NCBI RefSeq assembly: GCF_002117935.1
Contig: NZ_BDJE01000004.1
Location: forward strand, 1 to 64,000
DNA: 64,000 nucleotides
DNA from: Nocardioides sp. PD653-B2
GTDB taxonomy: Bacteria > Actinomycetota > Actinomycetes > Propionibacteriales > Nocardioidaceae
Reading direction: 5' to 3'
Shown: positions 25,430-34,738 of the stretch, one piece after another
Layout: each line of letters starts with the position of its first letter
Position numbering within the stretch: position 1 is the first letter of the stretch
Position numbers and translations under genes: made by a program
The notes under the pieces: model-generated
Told to the model about the DNA's origin: nothing
The model's input: only the letters and a program-made list of their open reading frames with translations
Databases searched by the model: none

Positions 25430-26626
25430 CTACACCACACCTGAGTCTTCGAGCGAAGCGATCTCGGCTTCGGTGTAACCGGCTTCCGCAAGTACGGATG
25501 CGGTGTGTTCGCCCAGAGTGGGCGGTAGGTAACGAACGGCGGGCTCTCCCGAGCTGTAGCGCACCGGGTGCTTCAAGAGCTTGACCTTCCCGGCTCGCGG
25601 GTGGTCGATCTCCATCAACGGATCCAAGCTCACCACAGCGGGATCGTCGAACACCTCGTCGTAGTCCTGGACCGGAGTGCACCACACCCCGTGTTCCCGA
25701 AGGAGCTTGACGACGTCGCCTGTCTTGCGGGAACGGAAGTGCGGGTCCAGCGCCGCCCTGATGTCCTCGCGTCGCTCAAAGGCAATCGCCGGGTCCTCGA
25801 ACTGGGCCAGCTCCTCGGCGCCGTCGAATGCGGCCCGTACCAGCTTCACGGGGGAGACGGACACCGCTACATGTCCGTCGAGCGTCTCATAGATCCCGTA
25901 CGGCGCAGCGTGGTACGCCGAACCCAGGCGCTCCTTCGGGACCTTCACCTCTCCGCCGTTGAGCGAATAGACGATCGGCTCGACTCCGAGGTCCAGGGCA
26001 GCCAGCAGCATGATCACTTCCAGGCGCTGCCCCTCACCGGTGCGCTCGCGGTGCACCAGCGCGGCCAGAACCGCCATGGCGAGAAGAACCGCACTGTGTT
26101 GGTCAACGACCGCGACGCCACTCGGTACCGGTGCCTGCCCCTCGCGACCCGTCACCGAGGCAAGCCCGGACATCGCCTGGATCAAGAGATCCTGCGCAGG
26201 CAGGTCGCGGTACGGCCCTTCTGCGCCATAGCCCGTTCCCGACGCGTAGATGATGTCAGGCTTGATTCTCTTTGCTTCTTCGTAGCCGAGGCCGAATCGC
26301 GCGAGAATTCCCGGCCGGAAGTTCTCGACGATCACGTCAGCCTCACTCATGAGGCGACGTGCCACCTCTTGCCCGGCTTCGGTCTTCAAGTCCAGCGTGA
26401 TGCTGCGGCAGTTGCGGTTCGCCAGCATGAAGAAGGCACTCTCGCCTCCTGGGAACGTGTCGCCCCCTGCCCAGCTCCGCTCCCAGGCACCGCGCCGCGG
26501 AGGCTCCACCTTGATGACATCTGCACCCATGTCCGCCAGATACTGAACTCCCGCAGGCCCCAGCATGAAATGGGTGAAGCTCAGCACACGGATCCCGGAC
26601 AACAACTTCAGTTCTGCACTCGCCAC
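25430..26626 (-). CDS. CaiB/BaiF family CoA-transferase
   Basis: 398 residues, GTG start. Class III CoA-transferase features: GIRVLSFTHFMLGPAGVQYL, ADMGADVIKVEPPRRGAWER, LANRNCRSITLDLKTEAGQE, ADVIVENFRPGILARFGLGY and DIIYASGTGYGAEGPYRD, with the C-terminal PPTLGEHTASVLAEAGYTEAEI. Family knowledge: it moves CoA between carboxylic acids without ATP, often to activate the first acid of a catabolic route. Together with the downstream crotonase it forms a small acyl-CoA module, probably controlled by the divergent LacI through the site at 26680-26694. Confidence 0.92.
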   Translation of the reverse strand: MASAELKLLSGIRVLSFTHFMLGPAGVQYLADMGADVIKVEPPRRGAWERSWAGGDTFPGGESAFFMLANRNCRSITLDLKTEAGQEVARRLMSEADVIVENFRPGILARFGLGYEEAKRIKPDIIYASGTGYGAEGPYRDLPAQDLLIQAMSGLASVTGREGQAPVPSGVAVVDQHSAVLLAMAVLAALVHRERTGEGQRLEVIMLLAALDLGVEPIVYSLNGGEVKVPKERLGSAYHAAPYGIYETLDGHVAVSVSPVKLVRAAFDGAEELAQFEDPAIAFERREDIRAALDPHFRSRKTGDVVKLLREHGVWCTPVQDYDEVFDDPAVVSLDPLMEIDHPRAGKVKLLKHPVRYSSGEPAVRYLPPTLGEHTASVLAEAGYTEAEIASLEDSGVV

Positions 26627-26679
26627 AAGGCCTCCAGACTCAGGAAGAGGGTCTCACCGTAGCGGGCTCGACAAACGAA

Positions 26680-26694
26680 CGCAATCGATTGTTC
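26680..26694. promoter_or_regulatory. putative LacI-family operator in the caiB/lacI intergenic region
   Basis: CGCAATCGATTGTTC contains the perfect palindrome CAATCGATTG (26682-26691). The same 15-mer with one change (A to G) occurs at 55119-55133, in the other large divergent promoter of the island. The form fits LacI-family operators. Binding by the adjacent LacI protein is inference. Confidence 0.6.
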
Positions 26695-26724
26695 ACTGCC
26701 GACGCATCGGATAGGCTCGACTGC

Positions 26725-27843
26725 ATGAACCCGCACGTTAGGGAGCCCGACGAGGGGGCAGCCGAGTCGCCCGGCGAGGCCACCACCTCGCCACTCCCGC
26801 CAGCGCCTGCGGAGCCCGCCGTCCTAACGGCGCGTCCTACGGTCAAGACGGTCGCGGCGTTGGCCGGGGTCTCGACCACGACGGTCTCGCGCGTTCTCAA
26901 CTACAAGGCGGACCTGCTCTCCGACGCCACGAAGGCTCGCGTCTTCGAGGCCGCGCGCGAGCTCAATTACAAGCCCAACTCGATGGCCATCGCGCTGCGC
27001 AAGAAAGTCAGTCAAACCATTGGACTGATGATTCCTGATATCAGTAATCCGTATTTTCACCAGATCGCTCGTGGGGCAGAGGACACTGCCATGAAGCACG
27101 GCTACACGGTGATCTTCTGCAACACCGACCGGAGCGCCTCGAAGGAGCTCACCTACGTCGACCTGCTGGACGAGAAGAGGGTCGACGGAGTCATCTTGAC
27201 CGGTGGCGGTGTCGACGGCGACACCCACTTGGCCGACCGCTTGCATGAGCAGGCCCGGGTCGTCGCCATCGGCCCCCACCGGCTGTCCTACCCCTCGATC
27301 GGCGCAGATGACCGAGGTGCCATCCAGGCCGCTGTCCTGCACCTCGTGGCCGGTGGCCGCCGCCGCATCGCATGCCTGGGCGGGCAACCCGGGTGGCTGA
27401 TCCACCAAGAGCGGCTGGCCGGCTACCGCGCGGGCTTGGAGGAATCCGGGATCACCTATGACGAAAGCCTGGTCATGCCCAGCGACCTGAGCATCGACGG
27501 AGGCCAACAGGCAGTGGAAAGTGCGCTGCGGGCGGGACTCTCCTTCGACGCGATCATGTCGTTCAGTGACTACGCGGCTCTCGGTGCCATGCGCGCCCTC
27601 AAAGAGGCCGGCCTCACGATTCCCGACCAGGTCGCCATCATGGGGTGTGATGACAGCCCGCTGTCTCAGATGGTCGAGCCAGCACTGAGCAGCATCACTT
27701 TCCCCGTGTGGGAATTCGGCTCCCTTGCCACTCAGATGATCGTGGACATGCTCAACGGTCGCCCCGTGCCCGCTTCCCAGGTACTGCCGTATCAACTCCG
27801 CATTCGGCAGAGCACTGCAGCGCTTCGCGTCCTTCCCTCCTAG
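26725..27843 (+). CDS. LacI family transcriptional regulator
   Basis: 372 residues from ATG 26725 (a TTG at 26689 would extend it across the operator, so it is unlikely). An unusual N-terminal extension of about 35 acidic/proline-rich residues precedes the DNA-binding domain VKTVAALAGVSTTTVSRVLN, with hinge RELNYKPNSMAIALRKKVS. The periplasmic-binding-like ligand domain contains TIGLMIPDISNPYFHQIARG, GHTVIFCN-like GYTVIFCNTDRS and MGCDDSPLSQMVEPALSSIT. Family knowledge: it represses sugar or related operons until an effector binds. Targets are probably caiB-ech here and the second importer/glycerate kinase promoter. Confidence 0.93.
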   Translation: MNPHVREPDEGAAESPGEATTSPLPPAPAEPAVLTARPTVKTVAALAGVSTTTVSRVLNYKADLLSDATKARVFEAARELNYKPNSMAIALRKKVSQTIGLMIPDISNPYFHQIARGAEDTAMKHGYTVIFCNTDRSASKELTYVDLLDEKRVDGVILTGGGVDGDTHLADRLHEQARVVAIGPHRLSYPSIGADDRGAIQAAVLHLVAGGRRRIACLGGQPGWLIHQERLAGYRAGLEESGITYDESLVMPSDLSIDGGQQAVESALRAGLSFDAIMSFSDYAALGAMRALKEAGLTIPDQVAIMGCDDSPLSQMVEPALSSITFPVWEFGSLATQMIVDMLNGRPVPASQVLPYQLRIRQSTAALRVLPS

Positions 27844-27958
27844 CGCGGACTCGGGGTCGTCGGACAACTGGCCCGTGCCCGCAGAACGGCGATCGCGGCA
27901 CGTTTCTACTCGGTGGAGGGCCGCTCGCAGGACAACCTGGACACGACCCCGTGGCGCA

Positions 27959-28735
27959 TCATCGACCGACGATCGTGGGGGCGCGCTTGTCCACGAAGGC
28001 CCGCAGGGACTCCGCCCGATCCTCGGTGACACTGATCGCGCCGATCGCCTCCAGGTCCAGAGCGATGGCGGCCGCCGTGGGGAGCGTCCGGCCGGCGTTG
28101 ATCGCACGCTTGCCTGCCCGAACCGAGAGCGGGGCGCGCGACGCGATCACCTTCGCGAGTTCATAGGCCTTCCCCAGGGCACCTCCGGGCTCGGTCACTT
28201 CATCGACGAGGCCGATGCGCCAGGCTTCCTCGCCCGTGATGGAGGAGCCGGTCAAGACGAGCTGCTTCGCCTTCCCCGGGCTCACGAGTCTCGCCATGCG
28301 CTGCATTCCCCCGAGGCCAGGAAGACCGCCGAGATTGATCTCCGGAAGTCCGATCAAGGCGTCGCTGGCTGACACGCGCACGTCACACGCCATGGCGAGC
28401 TCGCACCCGCCGCCGAGCGCGTAGCGCTCGATCGCCGCGATCACCGGAAGCGGGTAGTCCTCCACTTGTTGCAGTACGGCGATCAGAGGACTGTTCCGAG
28501 CAATCGCTCCGCGCGGGTCGGAAGCGAGGAGCTCGTTGATGTCGAACCCGGCACAGAACCGGCCGCCGTGCCCTGACAAGATGACGACCCGAGCGTCCCC
28601 GGCCGTCAGCAGGTCGTCGAGCAGTGCACCAAGCTCGATGATCAGCGTGCTGGACAGAGCGTTCACCGGCGGTCGACGTACCTGAATCGAGGCCACATGG
28701 CCCTCTAAGTGTTCGACCTCGAGCCCGCTGTTCAT
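27959..28735 (-). CDS. enoyl-CoA hydratase/isomerase family protein
   Basis: 258 residues. Crotonase motifs: IQVRRPPVNALSSTLIIELG, VVILSGHGGRFCAGFDINEL (oxyanion hole), LPVIAAIERYALGGGCELAM, then CDVRVSASDALIGLPEINLG. It is the last gene of a minus-strand operon prpD, caiB, mycofactocin-type SDR, ech (11-base gap to the SDR). The exact reaction is not readable. It resembles the other island crotonase but is not a close copy. Confidence 0.9.
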   Translation of the reverse strand: MNSGLEVEHLEGHVASIQVRRPPVNALSSTLIIELGALLDDLLTAGDARVVILSGHGGRFCAGFDINELLASDPRGAIARNSPLIAVLQQVEDYPLPVIAAIERYALGGGCELAMACDVRVSASDALIGLPEINLGGLPGLGGMQRMARLVSPGKAKQLVLTGSSITGEEAWRIGLVDEVTEPGGALGKAYELAKVIASRAPLSVRAGKRAINAGRTLPTAAAIALDLEAIGAISVTEDRAESLRAFVDKRAPTIVGR

Positions 28736-28746
28736 GCCGTCGTCAC

Positions 28747-29586
28747 CTAGAATCCGAGCGCAACGTCTGCTCCGGCATCCACCGGAAGCGTGACCCCGGT
28801 GATGAAGCGTCCCTCATCGGAGGCCAGAAAAAGCAGCGCATTCGATATGTCGGACTTGGAGACCCAGGGAATCGGCAACGCATTGAGATTCTGCGAGCGG
28901 GGCGCGAAATCCTCTCGCGTCGGAGCCTCGATATCAGGACAAAACAGCCTGTACATCGCACTGTTCTGGAGCATTGCCGTGTCCACCTGCGTCGGGTGGA
29001 TCGTGTTGACGCGGATCATGTGCTGGGCCAGTTCGTTGGCTAGGGATCTCATCAGACCCACGACCCCGTGCTTGGCGGCGACATAGTGAGAGGCATTCGG
29101 CGACCCCTTCAGGCCGGCAACGGAGCTCGTGATCGTGATCGATCCTCCATTCCCGGCGGCCAACATGTGTGGAATCGTCGCCCTGGTCGTCTTCCACACG
29201 CCGGTGAGGTTGACGTCGATCATGTCGCGCCACGCTTCCTCTGTCAGCTCGTGCGACGGACCACTCGAGAAGATCCCCGCGTTGGCAGCGACGATGTCCA
29301 GCCGGCCGAACTCCTCGACCCCCATCTCCGCGGCACGCTCCAGCGCAGCCGAGTCGCGCACGTCGGCCTCAGCAACGACGATGCGCCCCCCGACGGCCTT
29401 GACCAACTGGGCCGTCTCGTCGAGGTCGGACGCCGACGACAACGAATACGGGACGGAGTCGATCTGGCATGCGATGTCCACAGCGATGATGCTGGCGCCC
29501 TCCTCGGCCAGTCGAACCGCGTGGTTGCGCCCCTGCCCCCGGGCAGCCCCGGTAATGAATGCGACCTTGTTCTCGAAACGACGCAT
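28747..29586 (-). CDS. mycofactocin-coupled SDR family oxidoreductase
   Basis: 279 residues from ATG 29586. The NAD-binding motif is KVAFITGAARGQGRNHAVRL and the catalytic site is TSSVAGLKGSPNASHYVAAK (Ser, Tyr, Lys). The insertion VDIACQIDSVPYSLSSASDL, followed by DETAQLVKAVGGRIVVAEAD, is the hallmark of mycofactocin-associated SDRs (carveol-dehydrogenase type). Family knowledge: these enzymes hold NAD(H) tightly and pass electrons to mycofactocin rather than exchanging the cofactor. The island's own mycofactocin genes are decayed, so mycofactocin would have to come from elsewhere in the genome. The gene lies between caiB and ech in one operon. Confidence 0.9.
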   Translation of the reverse strand: MRRFENKVAFITGAARGQGRNHAVRLAEEGASIIAVDIACQIDSVPYSLSSASDLDETAQLVKAVGGRIVVAEADVRDSAALERAAEMGVEEFGRLDIVAANAGIFSSGPSHELTEEAWRDMIDVNLTGVWKTTRATIPHMLAAGNGGSITITSSVAGLKGSPNASHYVAAKHGVVGLMRSLANELAQHMIRVNTIHPTQVDTAMLQNSAMYRLFCPDIEAPTREDFAPRSQNLNALPIPWVSKSDISNALLFLASDEGRFITGVTLPVDAGADVALGF

Positions 29587-29627
29587 GACACCTCCACTAG
29601 TTGGTAACAGTTCAGCTCCGCGGATTC

Positions 29628-30848
29628 TCAAGCCATGGCGGGACCGATGACGCCGAGCGTGCGCAGCTCTTCGATTTCCGCTTCTCCAATATTGAGAATC
29701 TTCCCCAGAACCTCCCCGGTGTGTTCGCCCAGCACCGGCGGAGGCAGGCGAATCTGGAGCGGTGAGCCGAAGAACTTCTGGGCGTGTCCCAATTGGGGGA
29801 TCTCGCCGACCGTGCTGTGCATGACCTTCTGGACCATGTCGCGGTGCAACACCTGTGGGTCCTGGAATACCTGGTCGATCGTGTTGATGGGAGCCGCCGC
29901 TGCGCCAGTCTGGGACAACCTCGCCATCCAGACCTCTGTCGAGCGTTCCCGCATGATGGGATCCAGCACTGCGTAGAGCTCGTCCCGGTGTTGCTTGCGC
30001 AACGACATCGTGGAGAAGTGTGGGTGGGAACGGAGCTCCGGAGCGTCGAGGGCCTCACAGATCTTTGTCCACTGCGCCTCGCTGCTGCACGCGATGACAA
30101 CGTGCCCGTCAGTCGTCTCGAAGCTCTTCCAGGGCACATGCCACTCGTGTTCCGAGCCCCAGCGTTCGGCGACGTGGCCCCCCATGAGCCACGCGTATGC
30201 GGTGAGACTCAGGATGGAGACGGTGCTCTCCATCAGGGACGTCTCGAGCTTCTGGCCCTTTCCGGTGCGCTCACGTTCGAGCAGTGCGGCCGTGATGGCA
30301 TCTTTGGCGTAGAGGCCCGTCAGGTTGTCGATGATGGAGACCCCGACCTTCACCGGTCCTCGGCCGCGCTCCCCCGTCACGCTCATCAGTCCTCCGAGCG
30401 CCTCCGCGGTGGACGCATACCCACCTCGGTCGGCGTAGGGCCCATCTCCCCCCCATCCGGAGATGGAGCAGTAGACGAGGCGCGGGTTCAGACGCAACAT
30501 GTCTGCTGCGCCGAGACCCAAGGCGTCCGCCTTTCCGGGACGGAAGTTCTCTACGAAGACGTCCGCTTGTGCGATGAGCTGACGGGCGAGGTCAGCTCCC
30601 CGGTCGGATTTCAGATCGAGTTCGATGCTCTTCTTGTTGCGGTTGACAGCGAGGAACGCGCTGTTCTCCGTGCCGACCATCGGATTGCTCTGGTGCCGGG
30701 TGTCGTCCCCAACGCCCGGCCGCTCGACCTTGATCACCTCGGCACCCTGGTCCCCGAGAAGCATCGTGCAGAAGGGACCCGACAGCGCTCGGGTGACATC
30801 CACGACCCGGATGCCGTCCAGCGGAAGAGAGGCGGTGGCTTGAGTCAT
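29628..30848 (-). CDS. CaiB/BaiF family CoA-transferase
   Basis: 406 residues from ATG 30848. Typical features: GIRVVDVTRALSGPFCTMLL, GDQGAEVIKVERPGVGDDTR, LAVNRNKKSIELDLKSDRGA, ADVFVENFRPGKADALGLGA and RLVYCSISGWGGDGPYADRG, with C-terminal PPPVLGEHTGEVLGKILNIG. It transfers CoA between carboxylates. The second class III transferase of the island belongs to the prpD operon and lies 17 bases after prpD. The two may activate different intermediates. Confidence 0.92.
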   Translation of the reverse strand: MTQATASLPLDGIRVVDVTRALSGPFCTMLLGDQGAEVIKVERPGVGDDTRHQSNPMVGTENSAFLAVNRNKKSIELDLKSDRGADLARQLIAQADVFVENFRPGKADALGLGAADMLRLNPRLVYCSISGWGGDGPYADRGGYASTAEALGGLMSVTGERGRGPVKVGVSIIDNLTGLYAKDAITAALLERERTGKGQKLETSLMESTVSILSLTAYAWLMGGHVAERWGSEHEWHVPWKSFETTDGHVVIACSSEAQWTKICEALDAPELRSHPHFSTMSLRKQHRDELYAVLDPIMRERSTEVWMARLSQTGAAAAPINTIDQVFQDPQVLHRDMVQKVMHSTVGEIPQLGHAQKFFGSPLQIRLPPPVLGEHTGEVLGKILNIGEAEIEELRTLGVIGPAMA

Positions 30849-30865
30849 CGGGGGCGGTCTCCTCT

Positions 30866-32260
30866 TCATCGGCGCGCGAGGCGCTGCGACGGCTCGCCGG
30901 TCTGGGACCGAGAGCTGGTGCGGAGAAGTGCAGTCAGCTCGTGCATCGAGGACAGGGTCTCCAGCTTCTGCACACAAGCGAGGACCGACTGCACCTCGGC
31001 GGCGGGCAGGGTCTGGCTGGCCATCCGGATGAACTTCTCCTCGATGTCGCCGTCGGTCACTGGCCGGGCCGCGTTTCCACGAGGGTCCTCCCTCTCGACC
31101 TCGAAGCGCCGACCGTCCTTGAGCGTCAGGTGCACGCGGGTGGGCCAGTGCTCGGGGAAGATCTTCTGCAGCTCCGCATCTGCGCGCAGCGTGATCCGCG
31201 AGGCCAGCGCCTGGACGTCGGGGTCGATGCGGCGCTCCGCGCTGGTCTGGGCGCGCCCGACCTCGCCGTCGAAGATCGCCACCGCGACGACGAACTGGAG
31301 GTTGTGAGTCGTCAGCACGTTGTTGTCGACGATCGGCGCCAACGTCTCAGGAAGCCAGACGTGAATGGACTCGACGTCCTCGGCCTCGAACTGGTGCTCC
31401 TGGACCAGCTCCAGAACGACATCGAGGGTGGCGTGGATGTTCCGGCACGCGGAGTAGAACTTGAACCCGGTCCGCTCGATCTCGTAGGACTCGCCGAGTC
31501 CCGCGGTCAGTCGCTCGAAGTCGCGGTGGGTGGAGAACGCATCGAAGGCGTTGTATTTGCCGTCGAGCGTGTCCAGGGCGCCCTGGTACCCCAACGCGGC
31601 GAGCTCGCCGGCCGTGACCGCGTTGCGGGCAGGCACCCCGCTCTGGAAGGACTTCGTGAAGTGCTCCTGCTCCATCTCCCAGGTCATGAGACCCGCGGCC
31701 TGACAGCCGGCGAGCCCGATGGCGCTGTTGACGCCCGCGGAGTCGAGTCCCAGCATGGTCGCGACGGCGCCAGCCGCGCCGAAGGTCCCGGTGATCGCCG
31801 TGGGATGGAAGCCCTTCGAGTACAAGCGGGCGTGGTCCATGGCGATGCTCAGGCGGGATCCGACCTCATAGGCCACGACGAGCGAGGTGATCCACTGCTC
31901 GCCCGTGGCTTTCACGTCCTCCGCCACCCCGAGGAGTGCGGGGACGAAGATGCTGCTGGGGTGCGTCCCCGCCTGCGGGTGGACGTCGTCTTGCTCCATG
32001 TCGGCCGCCATGGTGCCGTTCGCCAGCGCGGCCAAGGAGGGGGCGGTCACGACGTCGGTGCCGATGACGGTCGCTCGGGGTCCTGCGCCCTGGGTTCGCA
32101 CGTAGTCGTTCATGATGCGTCCAGGGCCGTAGTGCACCGCCGGGAGAACTACTCCGACCAGGTCCAGGGTCACGCGCTTCGCCATCGCCCGTGCGCTCTC
32201 GGGGATATCGTCGTATCGGAGCCCTGCGGCGAAGTCGGCGAGTTCGCTCGTGTGAGACAT
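30866..32260 (-). CDS. MmgE/PrpD family protein
   Basis: 464 residues, full family length. Features: SHTSELADFAAGLRYDDIPE, TVIGTDVVTAPSLAALANGT, MEQDDVHPQAGTHPSSIFVP, then VPALLGVAEDVKATGEQW and GLAGCQAAGLMTWEMEQEHF; the helical lid and C-terminal domain are present. Family knowledge: the group includes 2-methylcitrate dehydratase, cis-aconitate decarboxylase and uncharacterised dehydratases of hydroxy-acids. No methylcitrate synthase or lyase genes are near, so a dehydratase of another hydroxy-acid is likelier. It is first in a four-gene operon preceded by the 21-bp operator at 32322-32342. Confidence 0.9.
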   Translation of the reverse strand: MSHTSELADFAAGLRYDDIPESARAMAKRVTLDLVGVVLPAVHYGPGRIMNDYVRTQGAGPRATVIGTDVVTAPSLAALANGTMAADMEQDDVHPQAGTHPSSIFVPALLGVAEDVKATGEQWITSLVVAYEVGSRLSIAMDHARLYSKGFHPTAITGTFGAAGAVATMLGLDSAGVNSAIGLAGCQAAGLMTWEMEQEHFTKSFQSGVPARNAVTAGELAALGYQGALDTLDGKYNAFDAFSTHRDFERLTAGLGESYEIERTGFKFYSACRNIHATLDVVLELVQEHQFEAEDVESIHVWLPETLAPIVDNNVLTTHNLQFVVAVAIFDGEVGRAQTSAERRIDPDVQALASRITLRADAELQKIFPEHWPTRVHLTLKDGRRFEVEREDPRGNAARPVTDGDIEEKFIRMASQTLPAAEVQSVLACVQKLETLSSMHELTALLRTSSRSQTGEPSQRLARR

Positions 32261-32321
32261 GCAGAATCCATTCTCGTATCAGTTCGACGTGTGCGCCGCC
32301 CACAGTAGAGATCGGCTTGCC

Positions 32322-32342
32322 GATTGTCAACAGTCTGCAGTA
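32322..32342. promoter_or_regulatory. putative GntR operator between prpD and rraA
   Basis: GATTGTC followed by AACAGTCTGCAGTA matches the 21-bp pattern also seen at 39453-39473 and 44474-44494 (GATTG, YY, then core RACMGTYWRCA). It lies in the divergent promoter between the prpD operon and the rraA-aldehyde dehydrogenase operon, 33 bases before the rraA start. Confidence 0.6.
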
Positions 32343-32374
32343 TGGTCGACGCACGTCACCGAAGGAGAACAGCC

Positions 32375-33097
32375 ATGCAGACGACGCCGCTGGCAGACGA
32401 GGTCCGATCGGCCCTGGGCAGGGTCAGTACCGCGACTCTCACGACGCAACTGTTCAAGCGCGGTTTTCGCAACACCTTCTTGCACGGCTTGCAGCCGTTC
32501 AACCCCGAGCATGCCCACTTCGTCGGCACCGCCGTCACGCTCCGGTACATCCCCGCCCGCGAGGATCTCGACGTGCTGGAGTCGTTCGAGAACCCCGAGC
32601 ACCCGCAACGCGCGGCCATCGAGCAGGTCGGTCCCGGGGACGTCCTCGTCATGGATTCGCGTGGAGTGGCCCGCGCCGCGACCGGAGGCGACATCCTGAT
32701 CACCCGACTGCAGCAGCTGGGAGCGGCGGCGGTGGTGTCGGACGGCTCCTTCCGGGACTCGCCGCGACTGCGGACGATGTCCTTCCCGACCTTCGCTCAG
32801 GGCCCGTCGGCCACCCTGAACCTGACGATGCACCACGCCGTCGACTTCCAACGCCCCATCGCGTGCGCTGGCGTTGCGGTGTTCCCCGGTGACGTCCTCG
32901 TGGGAGATCTCGAGGGGGTGGTGTGCATCCCCCGGCACCTGGCGGAGGAGGTGGCCGTCGCCGCAGAAGCGCAGGAACGTCTGGAGGACTTCCTGCTGGA
33001 CAAGGTCCGTGCGGGTGCCTCGATCATCGGCGTCTACCCCCCCAACCAGGAAACGAGGGCAGAGTATGAAGCATTCGAACGGCGCAATCGCGGATAG
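32375..33097 (+). CDS. RraA-like/HMG aldolase family protein
   Basis: 240 residues from ATG 32375 with GAAGGAG upstream. The RraA fold signature is visible: VGTAVTLRYIPAREDLDVLE, GPGDVLVMDSRGVARAATGG, and VVSDGSFRDSPRLRTMSFPT, where the Arg-Asp pair (FRDS) is the metal/substrate site of the aldolase members. VAVFPGDVLVGDLEGVVCIP closes the family pattern. Family knowledge: members with the RD pair are 4-hydroxy-4-methyl-2-oxoglutarate aldolases or oxaloacetate decarboxylases, and others act as RNase E regulators. The catabolic setting favours an aldolase or decarboxylase of a 2-oxo-acid. Its end overlaps the next gene. Confidence 0.88.
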   Translation: MQTTPLADEVRSALGRVSTATLTTQLFKRGFRNTFLHGLQPFNPEHAHFVGTAVTLRYIPAREDLDVLESFENPEHPQRAAIEQVGPGDVLVMDSRGVARAATGGDILITRLQQLGAAAVVSDGSFRDSPRLRTMSFPTFAQGPSATLNLTMHHAVDFQRPIACAGVAVFPGDVLVGDLEGVVCIPRHLAEEVAVAAEAQERLEDFLLDKVRAGASIIGVYPPNQETRAEYEAFERRNRG

Positions 33098-34715
33098 CGC
33101 AACCGGTGCACCGAGGATGACCACGTCCGCCCAGGGTGCGAGCGTCATCGGTGGAGTCGCCAGCGCCGGGGGGGATGGCCCCTTCCGCGCGGTTGATCCG
33201 CGTACGGCACGGCCCCGCGATCTCGTGTTCGCCGACGCCACCGAGGACGAGGTCGACCTGGCTGTCACGCTGGCCTGCGACGCCTTCGACGACCTCGCGG
33301 CGGTTCCGGACAGCAGGCGAGCGGATCTGCTGGAGCGCATCGCCGACAACATCGTGCAGCTGGGCGACGCCCTGATCGACGTGGCCGAGAGCGAGACCGG
33401 GCTACCCCGGGCCCGGCTCCTCGGTGAGCGGGCACGGACGTGTGATCAGCTAGTCCAGTTCGCTGAGGTCATCCGGGCTGGGCTCCACCTCGACGTCATC
33501 ATCGACACGCCCAAGCCGGACGGGCTGCCCGCCCCGGCACCGGATCTTCGGCGGACGACCGTCCCCGTCGGTCCCGTCGCCGTGTTCAGTGCGAGCAACT
33601 TCCCGCTGGCCTTCAGCGTCGCGGGCGGCGACACCGCCTCGGCCCTCGCCGCCGGGTGCCCGGTGATCGTGAAGGCCCACGCGGCACACCCGGAGACGTC
33701 GGAGCTGACGGCCTACGCCATCGCGAACGCCGTCGACGCCCTCGGACTGCCGCGCGGCACGTTCTCCCTGCTGCAAGGGGCTCATCACGCACCGGGGCGC
33801 TGGCTGGTGCTGCACCCCGGCGTCTGCGCCGTCGGCTTCACCGGCTCCGAGGCGGGAGGAAGGGCCCTGTGTGAGCTCGCGATGGAGCGGTCGGTCCCGA
33901 TCCCCGTCTTCGCCGAGATGGGCAGCCTCAACCCTGTCGTCGTGACGCCGGCAGCACTCGCCGCACGCGCGCCCGAGATCGCGCGCGGACTCGCCGCGTC
34001 GGTGTTGCTCGGCGCGGGCCAGTTCTGCACCAAGCCCGGGCTCGTCCTGCTGCCTCAGGGCGCTGACACCCAAGCGTTCGTGGACCTCGTGGTGGACCTG
34101 GTCACCTCCGACGCCTCCCCCCACTACCTCCTAAGCGAATCGATCCGGGAGCGGTTCCTCGATCACGCCCACCGTCATCTCGAGCAGCTCCCAGCCGGGC
34201 GCGTCTGGCGCGGCTCCGTGGCCGACGGGATCACCGCTCCGGGCATCGTGACACTTCTCCGCGCCCGTGATGTCTCCACGACGCCCCAGGTGCTCGACGA
34301 GCACTTCGGTCCCGCGTGCGTGCTCGCCGTGTATGACTCATCTGAGGAGCTGTCTGCGGTCCTCGACGTGCTCCCGTCGGGTCTCACGGCGACGATCCAT
34401 GCGCAGCCCGACGAGTCGCCCCAGGTCGACGACCTGATCACCACCTTGAGAGGCAGGGTGGGCCGACTGATCTGGAACCAGTTCCCCACGGGCGTCACGG
34501 TGGCCGGCAGCATGCACCACGGTGGCCCGTACCCGGGTTCGAGCTCATCGGCGCACACGTCCGTCGGGTGGACTGCCCTCCGCCGCTTCCAACGCCCGGT
34601 GACGTACCAGAACTTCCCGGATGAGGCCCTTCCCGCGCCACTGAAGGACGCCAACCCTCTCGGCATCACCCGCAGGGTCGATGGCGAGCTGACCAGTCGC
34701 CCTCTGCGCCGCTGA
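33066..34715 (+). CDS. NADP-type aldehyde dehydrogenase resembling 2-oxoglutarate-semialdehyde dehydrogenase
   Basis: 549 residues from ATG 33066 (GAGGG six bases upstream; ATG 33117 would give 532). It overlaps the end of rraA by 32 bases. The active-site Glu is in IPVFAEMGSLNPVVV and the Cys in LLGAGQFCTKPGLVLL. Motifs VAVFSASNFPLAFSVAGGDT, ASALAAGCPVIVKAHAAHPE and LGLPRGTFSLLQG are those of the family that oxidises 2,5-dioxopentanoate to 2-oxoglutarate in sugar-acid and hydroxyproline catabolism. The exact substrate is inferred from family only. It ends at a strong terminator. Confidence 0.85.
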   Translation: MKHSNGAIADSATGAPRMTTSAQGASVIGGVASAGGDGPFRAVDPRTARPRDLVFADATEDEVDLAVTLACDAFDDLAAVPDSRRADLLERIADNIVQLGDALIDVAESETGLPRARLLGERARTCDQLVQFAEVIRAGLHLDVIIDTPKPDGLPAPAPDLRRTTVPVGPVAVFSASNFPLAFSVAGGDTASALAAGCPVIVKAHAAHPETSELTAYAIANAVDALGLPRGTFSLLQGAHHAPGRWLVLHPGVCAVGFTGSEAGGRALCELAMERSVPIPVFAEMGSLNPVVVTPAALAARAPEIARGLAASVLLGAGQFCTKPGLVLLPQGADTQAFVDLVVDLVTSDASPHYLLSESIRERFLDHAHRHLEQLPAGRVWRGSVADGITAPGIVTLLRARDVSTTPQVLDEHFGPACVLAVYDSSEELSAVLDVLPSGLTATIHAQPDESPQVDDLITTLRGRVGRLIWNQFPTGVTVAGSMHHGGPYPGSSSSAHTSVGWTALRRFQRPVTYQNFPDEALPAPLKDANPLGITRRVDGELTSRPLRR

Positions 34716-34738
34716 CGGACCGCCGCGATCCCGATACG

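Noticed and set aside
30866..32260. PrpD as part of a methylcitrate cycle
   Set aside because: No methylcitrate synthase, methylisocitrate lyase or propionate activation gene is near, and the neighbours are CoA-transferase, SDR and crotonase.
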